This document shows positions 14,385 through 19,931 of a stretch of DNA of 23,806 bases, piece by piece. A model generated the notes under the pieces. That model did not search any database. It was not told where the DNA came from and saw only the letters and a program-made list of their open reading frames with translations. Origin of the DNA: a virus. The stretch's first letter is position 1. Each line of letters begins with the position of its first letter. The position numbers were made by a program, and so were the translations under genes. The DNA lies in IMG/VR virus record IMGVR_UViG_3300028710_000003, positions 1 to 23,806 of that record; one strand, written 5' to 3'.

Positions 14385-14839
14385 CCTCTCCCGCCGACCT
14401 CGGCTGGGGTGACCCGCACGTCCTCACCGACGCCGACATGACCGGTGCGCAGCTGTGGCCCGGTCATGTCGTGCGAGTCCGCAACGACGACGTAGCTGTA
14501 GTCGCCGTCGCTCTGGTCCGCCGGTTGCGGACCGCCGGGTGGCAGGGCCCGGATCCGCTGCTGGACGAGTGGGGTTACGCGCGCCGGCTGAAGCGGTCCG
14601 CCGAGGCGAAGTACCGAGCCCAGGGACTCACCGAGGCGCAGTGGCTGCAGCGGGCCGCCCTGTCGGAGTGGTCCGACCACGCGTGGGGCACCGCGATCGA
14701 CCTGGACACCGCAGCGAACCCGATGCTGGCCACCCGGCCAGCCGATCCGCAATCCCGCACCACTCGCCCCGTCGCCGCGTGCCCCGGCATCGCCGCATCC
14801 CTCGGATTGGAATGGGGCGGCGCCTGGACGACGCCGTAG
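14381..14839 (+). CDS. Endolysin peptidase domain (M15/VanY-like), cut short by in-frame TAG
   Basis: GTG 14381 overlaps the previous stop; 152 residues are read before TAG 14837-14839. The zinc peptidase pattern is clear: LSEWSDHAWGTAIDLD, the family's SxHxxGxAxD motif with His100 and Asp107 as two zinc ligands, followed by GLEWGGAW, which usually precedes the third ligand. That ligand is missing in the reading frame before the stop. Directly after the TAG the same frame reads DPQHWQVA, which matches the expected D..H(F/W)(E/Q) end, so His157 would be the third ligand. The frame then continues into the DUF1906 lysin at 14912. Without that histidine the short protein should be inactive. Either the codon is a nonsense mutation, a sequencing error, or is read through. 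Confidence 0.78.
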   Translation: MTSPADLGWGDPHVLTDADMTGAQLWPGHVVRVRNDDVAVVAVALVRRLRTAGWQGPDPLLDEWGYARRLKRSAEAKYRAQGLTEAQWLQRAALSEWSDHAWGTAIDLDTAANPMLATRPADPQSRTTRPVAACPGIAASLGLEWGGAWTTP

Positions 14840-14911
14840 GACCCCCAGCACTGGCAGGTTGCCGTGACCCCGCAGCGACTCGCGCAGATAGCGGCACCAC
14901 TCAGGAGATCC

Positions 14912-15877
14912 ATGGAAGTCCTCGACTACTCATCCGGCTACCCGGCGCCCGCCGCAGTGAAGGCGGCCGGGTACGCCGGCGTGGTCCGCTACACCGGCAC
15001 CCCCGGCCGCGGGAAGAACCTGACCCGCGCCGAAGCGCAAGCCATGACCGCCGCTGGTATCCCCGTCGCGCTCGTCTACGAAGACAGCGCCGGGTGGATG
15101 CGCGGGGGAGCGGCGGCGGGGATCGCTGCCGCTCGCGCCGTGCTGGCCGACGCCGCGAACTGCGGGGTCGGTGTCCGGTGCGTGTACTTCGCCTGTGACG
15201 AGGACGTCACCACGCAGATGGCTGTTGTCCTGGCGTGCCTCGACGGCGCCGCAACAGTCCTCGGCAGGAACCGCACCGGCGTGTACGGGGAAGCCGACGT
15301 CATCGACGCCGCGGTCCCCGGGCACGCCGCGTGGGGCTGGCAGACCCGCGCCTGGTCCGGCGGCCGCGTCTCCGCGAAAGCGCACCTGCTGCAGCAGATC
15401 GGCTACGTCACCGTCGGCGGCATCCAATGCGACCGGAACACCACCCTGAACGACGACTACGGCCAATGGCCGACCATACAGCGGGGAGACATCATGCTCG
15501 ACCCAGACGTGAAAGCCTACTTCGACGCCAAATTCCAGGCCGTCGGCGACGGCCTCGGCATCATCATCTGGGGCGACGAACGCGTCGACACCCCCACCCA
15601 CGGCGACGGGCACCCAGACAACATTCAGCGAGTCCGCGCAGAGGAGAAAGCCGACGCCGTCCTCGACGCGACCCGCGACGCGGCGGACGCCGCCCGGGAC
15701 GTGTCGCTCCTCGCGCAGATCGCCGCGGTGAACGCCCGCCTCGACACCCTCCAGACCGGCGGCGGGGGAACCCCCGTCGACCCGGCGGCGGTCGCGGCCG
15801 CGCTCGACTACGACCGGCTCGCCGCCGCGCTGGCCCCGCAGCTCGCGAACGTCCTCGGTAAGCGGCTGGAGTCCTGA
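14912..15877 (+). CDS. Endolysin module with DUF1906 (Rv2525c-like) glycoside hydrolase-like domain
   Basis: ATG 14912 has AGGAG four bases upstream, so this part can be made alone; it is in the same frame as the upstream peptidase. Of 321 residues, 1-195 match DUF1906: EVLDYSSGYPAPAAVKAAGYAGVVRY, a GRGKNLTRAEAQAMTAAGIPVALVYED strand-helix pattern, YFACDED, and the TRAWSGGRV..AHLLQQIGYVTVGGIQCDRN end. This TIM-barrel-like family is found in mycobacterial Rv2525c and in actinophage lysins and is thought to act on cell wall glycan. Residues about 200-321 are helical with a Gly-rich hinge and AAALDYDRLAAALAPQL, possibly for wall binding or oligomerisation. A 499-codon open stretch from 14381 interrupted only by TAG suggests an ancestral two-domain lysin. 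Confidence 0.78.
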   Translation: MEVLDYSSGYPAPAAVKAAGYAGVVRYTGTPGRGKNLTRAEAQAMTAAGIPVALVYEDSAGWMRGGAAAGIAAARAVLADAANCGVGVRCVYFACDEDVTTQMAVVLACLDGAATVLGRNRTGVYGEADVIDAAVPGHAAWGWQTRAWSGGRVSAKAHLLQQIGYVTVGGIQCDRNTTLNDDYGQWPTIQRGDIMLDPDVKAYFDAKFQAVGDGLGIIIWGDERVDTPTHGDGHPDNIQRVRAEEKADAVLDATRDAADAARDVSLLAQIAAVNARLDTLQTGGGGTPVDPAAVAAALDYDRLAAALAPQLANVLGKRLES

Positions 15878-15948
15878 TGGGCCTGCGCCTGTTCGCCCGC
15901 CGCACCGTATCCACCGATCAACCCCGCACCACCACCCGGAAGGCATGA
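15877..15948 (+). CDS. Possible 23-residue coupled small ORF between lysin and holin
   Basis: ATG 15877 overlaps the lysin stop by one base (TGATG), and its stop TGA 15946-15948 overlaps ATG 15945 (ATGA). The product is MGLRLFARRTVSTDQPRTTTRKA, basic and rich in Arg and Thr, with no membrane segment. Overlap at both ends is the evidence; there is no separate Shine-Dalgarno. It may be real, or merely a translational bridge that brings ribosomes to the holin start. Confidence 0.42.
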   Translation: MGLRLFARRTVSTDQPRTTTRKA

Positions 15949-15950
15949 CC

Positions 15951-16202
15951 ATGGCCTCACCAATCAAAACCAAGGCCACCTACATCCGCGACCTGGTCGA
16001 GCGAGTCGCCTCGACGTTCGTGATCACGTTCCTCGGCACGCTGGTCACCGGCGGCTGGTTCGACATCGCCCACATCCGCGACACCTCCGCGTTGCAGGCC
16101 GCCGGGCTCGCCGCCATCGCCGCAGTCCTGTCGCTGATCAAGGGCCTGGTCGCCAAGTTCGTGGCCAACCGGGACTCCGCGAGCCTCGCGCCCGGTGTCT
16201 GA
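15951..16202 (+). CDS. Holin, r1t-type
   Basis: The chosen start is ATG 15951 because GGAAGG lies seven bases upstream; ATG 15945 is six bases earlier, coupled to the small ORF but too close to that Shine-Dalgarno. The 83-residue protein has two hydrophobic segments, FVITFLGTLVTGGWF and AAGLAAIAAVLSLIKGLVAKFVA, separated by a loop with DIAHIRDTSALQ, and an N-terminal charged helix YIRDLVERVASTF. This matches the r1t holin family, which opens the membrane so that endolysins reach the wall. Its position after the lysin and before a permuted NlpC/P60-like gene completes a lysis module. The two ATG codons might make two forms with opposing effects as in some dual-start holins, but this is only a possibility. 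Confidence 0.82.
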   Translation: MASPIKTKATYIRDLVERVASTFVITFLGTLVTGGWFDIAHIRDTSALQAAGLAAIAAVLSLIKGLVAKFVANRDSASLAPGV

Positions 16203-16707
16203 GCCGCTCGCGCATTCCTCCGCGCCCGGGTCGCCGCTACACGGCGACTTCGGGTTGCAGGCCGGCTCCGGACTGGCCATGTTCCTCGTCCGGGTCGGCA
16301 CCCTGAGCCGGTGGGGTCATGCCTGCATCGCAGTCGGGGACGCGGCCGGCGGGCAGATCCAGATCGTGGAGGCCATGCCCGAGGGTGTCCGGACCCGCAC
16401 CAGCACCGTCGGGTCGTGGGTGTGGTCAAACGTGCCGCTCACCGACGCGCAACGCGACCACATCGCCGGCACCGCGTTCACCGAGGTCGGGAAGCCCTAC
16501 GACTGGCCGAGCATCGCCGGGTTCGTCCTACGGCACTTCGGGATGCACCTACGCGGGAAGCGGTCGAAGGATCACCCGGATGACAGCTTGATCTGTTCGG
16601 AGCTGGCCGCCTGGAGTTATCGGGAGGCTGGCGTCGACCTGTTCCCTGACGTAGCTCCTGGCGATGTGGCTCCTGGCGACTTGGCCGAATACCTCGTCGT
16701 GCACTGA
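16195..16707 (+). CDS. Permuted NlpC/P60-like (YiiX-type) Cys/His protein
   Basis: The start GTG 16195 overlaps the holin gene by eight bases; 170 residues. The arrangement is that of the circularly permuted NlpC/P60 families: His42 in SRWGHACIAVGD comes before Cys134 in DDSLICSELAAWSYREAG. Between them are EAMPEGVRTRT, an Asp-rich loop, and GKPYDWPSIAGFVLRHFG, matching the 'g..YD...i..f.l' block of YiiX/DUF830-type proteins. These enzymes are cysteine hydrolases acting on peptides, amides or lipids; the target here is unknown. The end carries a duplicated VAPGD. It is the last gene before the terminator. It could help lysis or modify an envelope component. Confidence 0.74.
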   Translation: MSEPLAHSSAPGSPLHGDFGLQAGSGLAMFLVRVGTLSRWGHACIAVGDAAGGQIQIVEAMPEGVRTRTSTVGSWVWSNVPLTDAQRDHIAGTAFTEVGKPYDWPSIAGFVLRHFGMHLRGKRSKDHPDDSLICSELAAWSYREAGVDLFPDVAPGDVAPGDLAEYLVVH

Positions 16708-16759
16708 CCCTCTGTCCTGCCCGGTCGGTGCCGTCGGGTGGTCCTGGTCGGGCATGGAA

Positions 16760-16805
16760 GCGCCTCCCTCACTGGCCTACGGGCTGGTGGGGGAGGCGCG
16801 TTTCG
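16760..16805 (+). terminator. Hairpin terminator ending the late operon
   Basis: GCGCCTCCC at 16760-16768 pairs perfectly with GGGAGGCGC at 16791-16799, with partial further pairing in the 22-base inner region. A short GTTTC follows on the plus strand. It lies 52 bases after the last late gene and 22 bases before the convergent minus-strand gene, so it may stop transcription from both sides. Confidence 0.75.
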
Positions 16806-16821
16806 TGCGTTCAGGGGAAGG

Positions 16822-17136
16822 TCAAGACTTCGCGTCTGCGCGGTCCAGTAGCAGCAGAGCCTCGCTGGCGCAGCCACCGCATAGCCATACATGGCCGTCA
16901 CCAGCCCGAGGTGCGGCGAGCGTCTTGACGGCCTCGGGAGTAACCGGACGTTGCATGTCCCAACCCATAACGACGTTGAAACCGCACAACGCAGCAACGG
17001 GGATACCGCCGCCGTACTTGAACCCCTCCGGGCCTACCTCGCGGATGTGCTCTTGACCCATCGGCCGGGCGTGAACCGGCTCGCAGAATGCCAGAACGCG
17101 CTCCGTGGCGATGTCCTTACTCGACCGTCTGATCAC
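16822..17136 (-). CDS. Small Cys/His protein, zinc-ribbon-like, last gene of a leftward operon
   Basis: GTG (complement of 17134-17136) overlaps the stop of the helix-turn-helix gene (GTGA), giving 104 residues; the longer open frame upstream overlaps that gene and is rejected. The sequence has FCEPVHARPM near the start and an ALCGF...HVWLCGGCASEALLLL arrangement at the C-terminus, that is Cys-Gly spaced about 35 residues from His and a CxxC pair. This resembles the small zinc-binding proteins found in actinobacterial phages and mobile elements, in which LCG and a C-terminal CxxC bind one metal. The function is unknown. It ends 22 bases from the late terminator. Confidence 0.6.
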   Translation of the reverse strand: MIRRSSKDIATERVLAFCEPVHARPMGQEHIREVGPEGFKYGGGIPVAALCGFNVVMGWDMQRPVTPEAVKTLAAPRAGDGHVWLCGGCASEALLLLDRADAKS

Positions 17137-17348
17137 AGTGACGCATCCTTCCTCGGTCGCCCGGTACGTCCGGGGCGGTTGGCCTGCCATGCGTCGATGG
17201 TCTCCGGCAGCCATGCGGGGGAGCGGCCGAACGTGGCGTCAGGTTCGGGGAAGTCACCCCGACCGCGATAGCGGGTGATGCTGTCGGGGTGGACGCCGAG
17301 CCGGGCAGCAACAGCCGCCCGGTCCAGCAGGGTTTCGGCATCCGTCAT
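17133..17348 (-). CDS. Helix-turn-helix protein, AlpA/excisionase-like
   Basis: The 71-residue protein starts at ATG complementary to 17346-17348 and overlaps the upstream gene by four bases (ATGA). It has the MerR/AlpA-type winged helix-turn-helix pattern: LLDRAAVAARLGVHPDSITRYRGRGDFPEPD, then GRSPAWLPETIDAWQANRPG, where the first helix pair binds DNA, the RGDFPEP turn forms the wing, and the W..IdaW helix closes the fold, followed by a basic RPGRTGRPRKD tail. Proteins like this serve as excisionases or as transcription regulators of prophages. An integrase is encoded 1.2 kb away, so an excisionase role is plausible but not shown. Confidence 0.82.
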   Translation of the reverse strand: MTDAETLLDRAAVAARLGVHPDSITRYRGRGDFPEPDATFGRSPAWLPETIDAWQANRPGRTGRPRKDASL

Positions 17349-17806
17349 GGTGTCGTGCTCGCCAGTTGGTCACGCAGCAGCCCGACCTCGACATCGGTGA
17401 TCCAGCGGTCGCCGGTCGCGGTGTCGTCGGTGACGGACAGGCCTGCGTCGATCAGGCTGTCAATGACAGCAACCACGTCCGCACGGTCATTGCCCTCGCC
17501 AACCAGCAGATTCACGACACTCTCGGCGGGGTGGACGGCAGTGTAGCCGCGCACCGCGTTGCGGAAGTCATTCAGACGAGCGAGGTTGGCCGTGACCAGA
17601 GCCGCGTTGACGTACTCGGCGCTGGGGCGTACCGACTGGGCGTACGAGGTCATGTTGGCGATGGCCGCGAATACCCGGTCGCCTTCGGCAGCGTCGGGCC
17701 TCCAGTTCGGCTGGTCCATCGTGGCGGCGAACTGCCCGTCGATGGTGAGGCGGGCCGTCGTGTTGTCGATGTCGATGGTGATGCCGTCCTGGCTGATCGT
17801 GGTCAC
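17345..17806 (-). CDS. Unknown 153-residue protein, first gene of the operon
   Basis: The start is GTG at complement 17804-17806 behind CCAGGGGG; a promoter lies about 37-65 bases upstream. The protein begins with a beta hairpin-like segment (TTISQDGITIDIDNTTARLTIDGQFAATMD), followed by helices GDRVFAAIANMTSYAQSV, NAALVTANLARLNDFRNAVRGY and a C-terminal domain with DVVAVIDSLIDAGLSVTDDTATGDRWITDVEV that resembles a small winged-helix unit ('lid.Gl......g.rw..t..v'). This could be DNA- or protein-binding. No recognised family. It is cotranscribed with the AlpA-like protein, overlapping it by ATGA, so a regulatory role in lysogeny or excision is possible. Confidence 0.62.
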   Translation of the reverse strand: MTTISQDGITIDIDNTTARLTIDGQFAATMDQPNWRPDAAEGDRVFAAIANMTSYAQSVRPSAEYVNAALVTANLARLNDFRNAVRGYTAVHPAESVVNLLVGEGNDRADVVAVIDSLIDAGLSVTDDTATGDRWITDVEVGLLRDQLASTTP

Positions 17807-17817
17807 TGGAACCCCCT

Positions 17818-17889
17818 GGAAGTTGTCTGTGTCGCACGGATGACTTTACGGGATAGGGCAGGCTGTGTCAACGCACCCGGACAACTTCC
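17818..17889. repeat. 10-bp inverted repeat flanking the promoter, candidate operators
   Basis: GGAAGTTGTC occurs at 17818-17827 and its exact reverse complement GACAACTTCC at 17880-17889. The next bases partly match as well (consensus GGAAGTTGTCyGkGT). The arms lie on either side of the -10 and -35 boxes, with one in the leader and one upstream. Such an arrangement could bind a repressor at both sites. A second imperfect palindrome, TTGCA-N5-TGCAA, lies at 17892-17906. Confidence 0.55.
17843..17871 (-). promoter_or_regulatory. Sigma70-like promoter of the leftward operon
   Basis: On the minus strand TTGACA (complement of 17866-17871) and TAAAGT (complement of 17843-17848) are separated by 17 bases. 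Transcription would start near 17836, about 30 bases before GTG 17806. The -35 box is a perfect consensus and the -10 box is four of six. In GC-rich surroundings this is a strong match. Confidence 0.72.
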
Positions 17890-17891
17890 TA

Positions 17892-17906
17892 TTGCAGATC
17901 GTGCAA
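17892..17906. promoter_or_regulatory. Short palindrome TTGCA-N5-TGCAA, possible operator
   Basis: Two five-base arms separated by five bases lie upstream of the -35 box and just outside the 10-bp inverted repeat. The size fits one helix-turn-helix dimer site. The match is short, and no other copy was seen nearby. Confidence 0.35.
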
Positions 17907-17911
17907 CCCGG

Positions 17912-18214
17912 CTAGGACCGGCCGCGCGGGTGCTTCTCCTGCCACGTCCGGGCCACCGGCCACCCCGCGGCCTCCAACCCATCCACCACGGCGGCCATCT
18001 GCTCGATGCACCACGTCAGGTGGGTGACGACCCTGCCCAGCGCCTCGGCCTGCACAGGCTGCTCGCCGAGGGCATCCCGGTCAGCGGCGAGGGCTTCGGC
18101 GGCCTGGAGGAGTTGCCCGGCCCGGACCCGCAGATCCGCGGTGACGTCCTCGCGGGACGGCGGGATGTCGTCGCGGGCTGGGGTGATCTCCATGCGGCCA
18201 GGGTCGCACGTCAC
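17912..18214 (-). CDS. Small helical protein of unknown function
   Basis: The start chosen is GTG at complement 18212-18214, which overlaps the stop of the upstream membrane protein (GTGA), giving 100 residues; ATG at complement 18191-18193 would give 93. The sequence after a variable start (MEITPARDDIPPSRED) is helical: VTADLRVRAGQLLQAAEALAADRDALG, ALGRVVTHLTWCIEQMAAVVDGLEAAGW, with a basic end. No recognised motif and no membrane segment. The overlap with a small membrane protein suggests a pair acting together, perhaps a cytoplasmic partner. Similar helical proteins are common in actinophage immunity or accessory regions. Confidence 0.55.
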   Translation of the reverse strand: MTCDPGRMEITPARDDIPPSREDVTADLRVRAGQLLQAAEALAADRDALGEQPVQAEALGRVVTHLTWCIEQMAAVVDGLEAAGWPVARTWQEKHPRGRS

Positions 18215-18459
18215 TGCTCCACGCCGTGCCGCTGGCGACGCCACAACCGCAGGTAATCCAGGTACGACATGGCGTACAGCCCGGCCAACGTCAACAGGAC
18301 CATGTCCTGTTTGGTCAGCGCGTACCAGACGAACCCGACCTCCACGAACAGGTTCATCCACCACGCCTCGCGGGGTGGCTGGTGCCGGCGGATCCGGCGC
18401 CGCTGCAGCAGCCACGACACCGCGGCGAGGGCCACCAGCACCGGGCCGCTCACCGGCAT
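18211..18459 (-). CDS. Small membrane protein with two or three transmembrane segments
   Basis: This 82-residue protein starts at ATG complementary to 18457-18459. Hydrophobic segments are residues 5-18 (GPVLVALAAVSWLL), 35-47 (MNLFVEVGFVWYA) and 53-70 (MVLLTLAGLYAMSYLDYL), with a QRRRIRRHQ loop after the first. The last two resemble the short PnuC-like pattern in phage-encoded small membrane proteins ('eva.f.yal...q......la.lY...yl'). It may take part in superinfection immunity or be a transporter fragment, but no function can be assigned. It overlaps the downstream partner by GTGA and lies 121 bases after the integrase stop. Confidence 0.62.
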   Translation of the reverse strand: MPVSGPVLVALAAVSWLLQRRRIRRHQPPREAWWMNLFVEVGFVWYALTKQDMVLLTLAGLYAMSYLDYLRLWRRQRHGVEQ

Positions 18460-18580
18460 AACAGCGGCCGGGCACTGGAAGCGGACAGCGTTGAATAAGC
18501 GTGTGCGGTCAACGGGTGTCAGTCCTTCGTAAGCGTCGTCAGGTACGCCGGTCAGGGCTGGGATACGGCGGAGGTGGAAG
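18460..18580. other. Integrase-adjacent gap, possible attP region
   Basis: The 121 bases between the integrase stop and the next gene hold no clear hairpin, tRNA end or long repeat that I can see. Integrase genes usually lie beside attP, so the site may be here or in the gap to the right of the gene; without a bacterial junction the core cannot be identified. A weak CTGACA/TTATTC pair on the minus strand with 18-base spacing could be a promoter for the gene at 18459. Confidence 0.22.
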
Positions 18581-19741
18581 TCAGTCCTCGAGGTAGTCGG
18601 CCAGCTTGTAGCCGGCGGCGCGCTCGAGCTTGCCGCGCGCCCGGTCGTAGCGGCGGGTGGTCCGCGGGTCCTTGTGTCGGGCCGAGTCCTGCATGTCCCG
18701 CAACGACACCCCGGCGTCCAGGCCGAGAGTCACGAATGCGTGCCGCAGCATGTGCGGGGTCAGCCGCACCGGCAGCCCGGCGCGTTTGCCAACCCGCTCC
18801 ACCGCGAGCTCAGCCTGCCGGTGGTTCAGGGGACGGCCGCCGGGGTTAGCCAGCAGTGGCCCGGTCAGATCCTCGAGGTCGACCCCGGCCGCGGCGGCGC
18901 GCGCCTCGAGCAGCCGGTCGATCGCCGCGATAGTCGGGCGGGGGATCGCCACCTCCTGCGTCTCCCCGCCCTTCCCGGTGATCCGGATGATGCGGTGGCC
19001 GCTCGAGGCGCCCACGTGCTCGACGTCGACCCCGACGGCCTCGAAGGTGCGCAGGCCGCAGTGGACCATCAACGACAGCAGCACCGCCTCGAGCGGGCTA
19101 CCCACGCGGGTGGCCGCATACCAAACCTGCTGCACCTGATCTTTCGTAAGGCCGACTGTGGGGGAGAAGTCCGGATCCACTCGAGGTCGGGTGGCGTGCT
19201 TGACGGGGTTGTGGTCGGCGATGTCTTCGGCCTCGAGGTAGGCGTACAGCGAACTGACCGCAGCCAACCGCCGGGCGACCGTCGTGGGTCGAGCCGGCGC
19301 TACGTCCTCGGTGCCGCGGCGCTGGTGTTCCGACCAGGCATCAACGTGCCGCCGGCGGGCCTCGAGGAGATGGCAGCCCGCGTGCTCGAGCCACGGCAGC
19401 CAACCAACATCGTCAGCGCGTGGCTCGAGCCCCTTGCCGGTGAGGCTGAGTCCGAGGTCGTTGGCGTACGCCTTGCGGGTGTTCGGGGACTGGACGGACA
19501 ACAGCCACGCGAGGATCACGCCGCGCAGGTCGTCGTCGGCGAGCACATCGCGCACGGCCAGTGCTCGAACCGGACCCTCCCCATCCCCAACGTGGATAAC
19601 GTGAATTATGCCCGTGGGTGGGGAGGGGTTCGGGCTCGAGGTGCCCACGGCATGCTCCTGAGAATCCGCATTCCCGGGCCCGATGTAGTGGGGGTCGGAA
19701 GTGGTGCCCGGCCCATCTTGCGGAGTATGTACGTCAGCCAC
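18581..19741 (-). CDS. int: Tyrosine site-specific recombinase (phage integrase)
   Basis: The start is GTG complementary to 19739-19741 with GGAGG four bases before it; 386 residues. The N-terminal 65 residues are a Pro/His/Gly-rich extension that may be an arm-type or disordered segment. Residues about 70-190 are a core-binding domain (RGVILAWLLSVQSPNTRKAYANDL, TTVARRLAAVSSLYAYLE). The catalytic domain shows all expected residues: Arg231 in GLRTFEA, Lys257 in ITGKGGE, His330 and Arg333 in TPHMLRHAF, His356 in SARHKDPRTT, and nucleophile Tyr365 in RRYDRA. It should integrate and excise the phage genome at att sites. Its DNA holds twelve CTCGAG palindromes, none of which I found elsewhere in the window. 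Its start overlaps the zinc-ribbon gene by eight bases. Confidence 0.93.
   Translation of the reverse strand: MADVHTPQDGPGTTSDPHYIGPGNADSQEHAVGTSSPNPSPPTGIIHVIHVGDGEGPVRALAVRDVLADDDLRGVILAWLLSVQSPNTRKAYANDLGLSLTGKGLEPRADDVGWLPWLEHAGCHLLEARRRHVDAWSEHQRRGTEDVAPARPTTVARRLAAVSSLYAYLEAEDIADHNPVKHATRPRVDPDFSPTVGLTKDQVQQVWYAATRVGSPLEAVLLSLMVHCGLRTFEAVGVDVEHVGASSGHRIIRITGKGGETQEVAIPRPTIAAIDRLLEARAAAAGVDLEDLTGPLLANPGGRPLNHRQAELAVERVGKRAGLPVRLTPHMLRHAFVTLGLDAGVSLRDMQDSARHKDPRTTRRYDRARGKLERAAGYKLADYLED
18587..19640. other. Cluster of twelve CTCGAG palindromes within the integrase gene
   Basis: The hexamer begins at 18587, 18623, 18872, 18905, 19002, 19088, 19180, 19232, 19361, 19385, 19424 and 19635. 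Nine copies encode Leu-Glu with the codon pair CTC-GAG; the others encode Ser-Ser, Arg-Pro-Arg or similar in other phases. A manual scan found no copy in the other 22.6 kb. This is a compositional mark, not a known element. Confidence 0.85.
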
Positions 19742-19931
19742 GGTTCCTCCGCTTCGGCAAGCGCATCTCCACGTTGTGGACTCGGCACCACGGCGGTGAC
19801 GCTGTACGGGAAGGCCGCGCAGACCGGACCGCGCAGCGCCGGCGTGGGCAGACGTACCAAACAGACCAAACAGATCCAGACTGGCCGTATGCGCCCTGGA
19901 GCCGGGCGGCTCCCCATCTGCTGTTGACCAT
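19734..19931 (-). CDS. Small zinc-ribbon-like protein between WhiB and integrase
   Basis: ATG complementary to 19929-19931 overlaps the WhiB stop (TGATG), and the stop overlaps the integrase start by eight bases; 65 residues. The central part has VCPRRRC and, 17 residues later, PPWCRVHNVEM, a CxxxxC...CxxH arrangement that fits a small zinc ribbon; the C-terminus is basic (RLPKRRNRG). A 9-bp tandem duplication (ACCAAACAG at 19856-19873, encoding SVW twice) lies before the ribbon. Proteins with a 'PP.C..H...M' end occur next to recombinases in actinobacterial mobile elements. It may bind DNA or the integrase. Its coupling on both sides suggests fixed stoichiometry with WhiB and Int. Confidence 0.68.
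   Translation of the reverse strand: MVNSRWGAARLQGAYGQSGSVWSVWYVCPRRRCAVRSARPSRTASPPWCRVHNVEMRLPKRRNRG

Noticed and set aside
16651-16680. 15-bp tandem duplication in the last lysis gene
   Set aside because: It only duplicates VAPGD near the C-terminus; by itself it supports no separate element.
17366-18256. 296-codon plus-strand open frame
   Set aside because: It crosses the promoter and two minus-strand genes, and its product has no domain pattern.
17912-18459. Toxin-antitoxin reading of the coupled small pair
   Set aside because: One is a plain membrane protein and the other a helical protein; neither has a known toxin or antitoxin motif.
18476-18586. attP core or tRNA 3' end beside the integrase
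   Set aside because: I found no TTCGA-type tRNA arm or convincing direct repeat; without the host junction an att core cannot be called.
18674-19927. 417-codon plus-strand open frame opposite the integrase
   Set aside because: The minus strand encodes a complete tyrosine recombinase with all catalytic residues, so the plus frame is a shadow.
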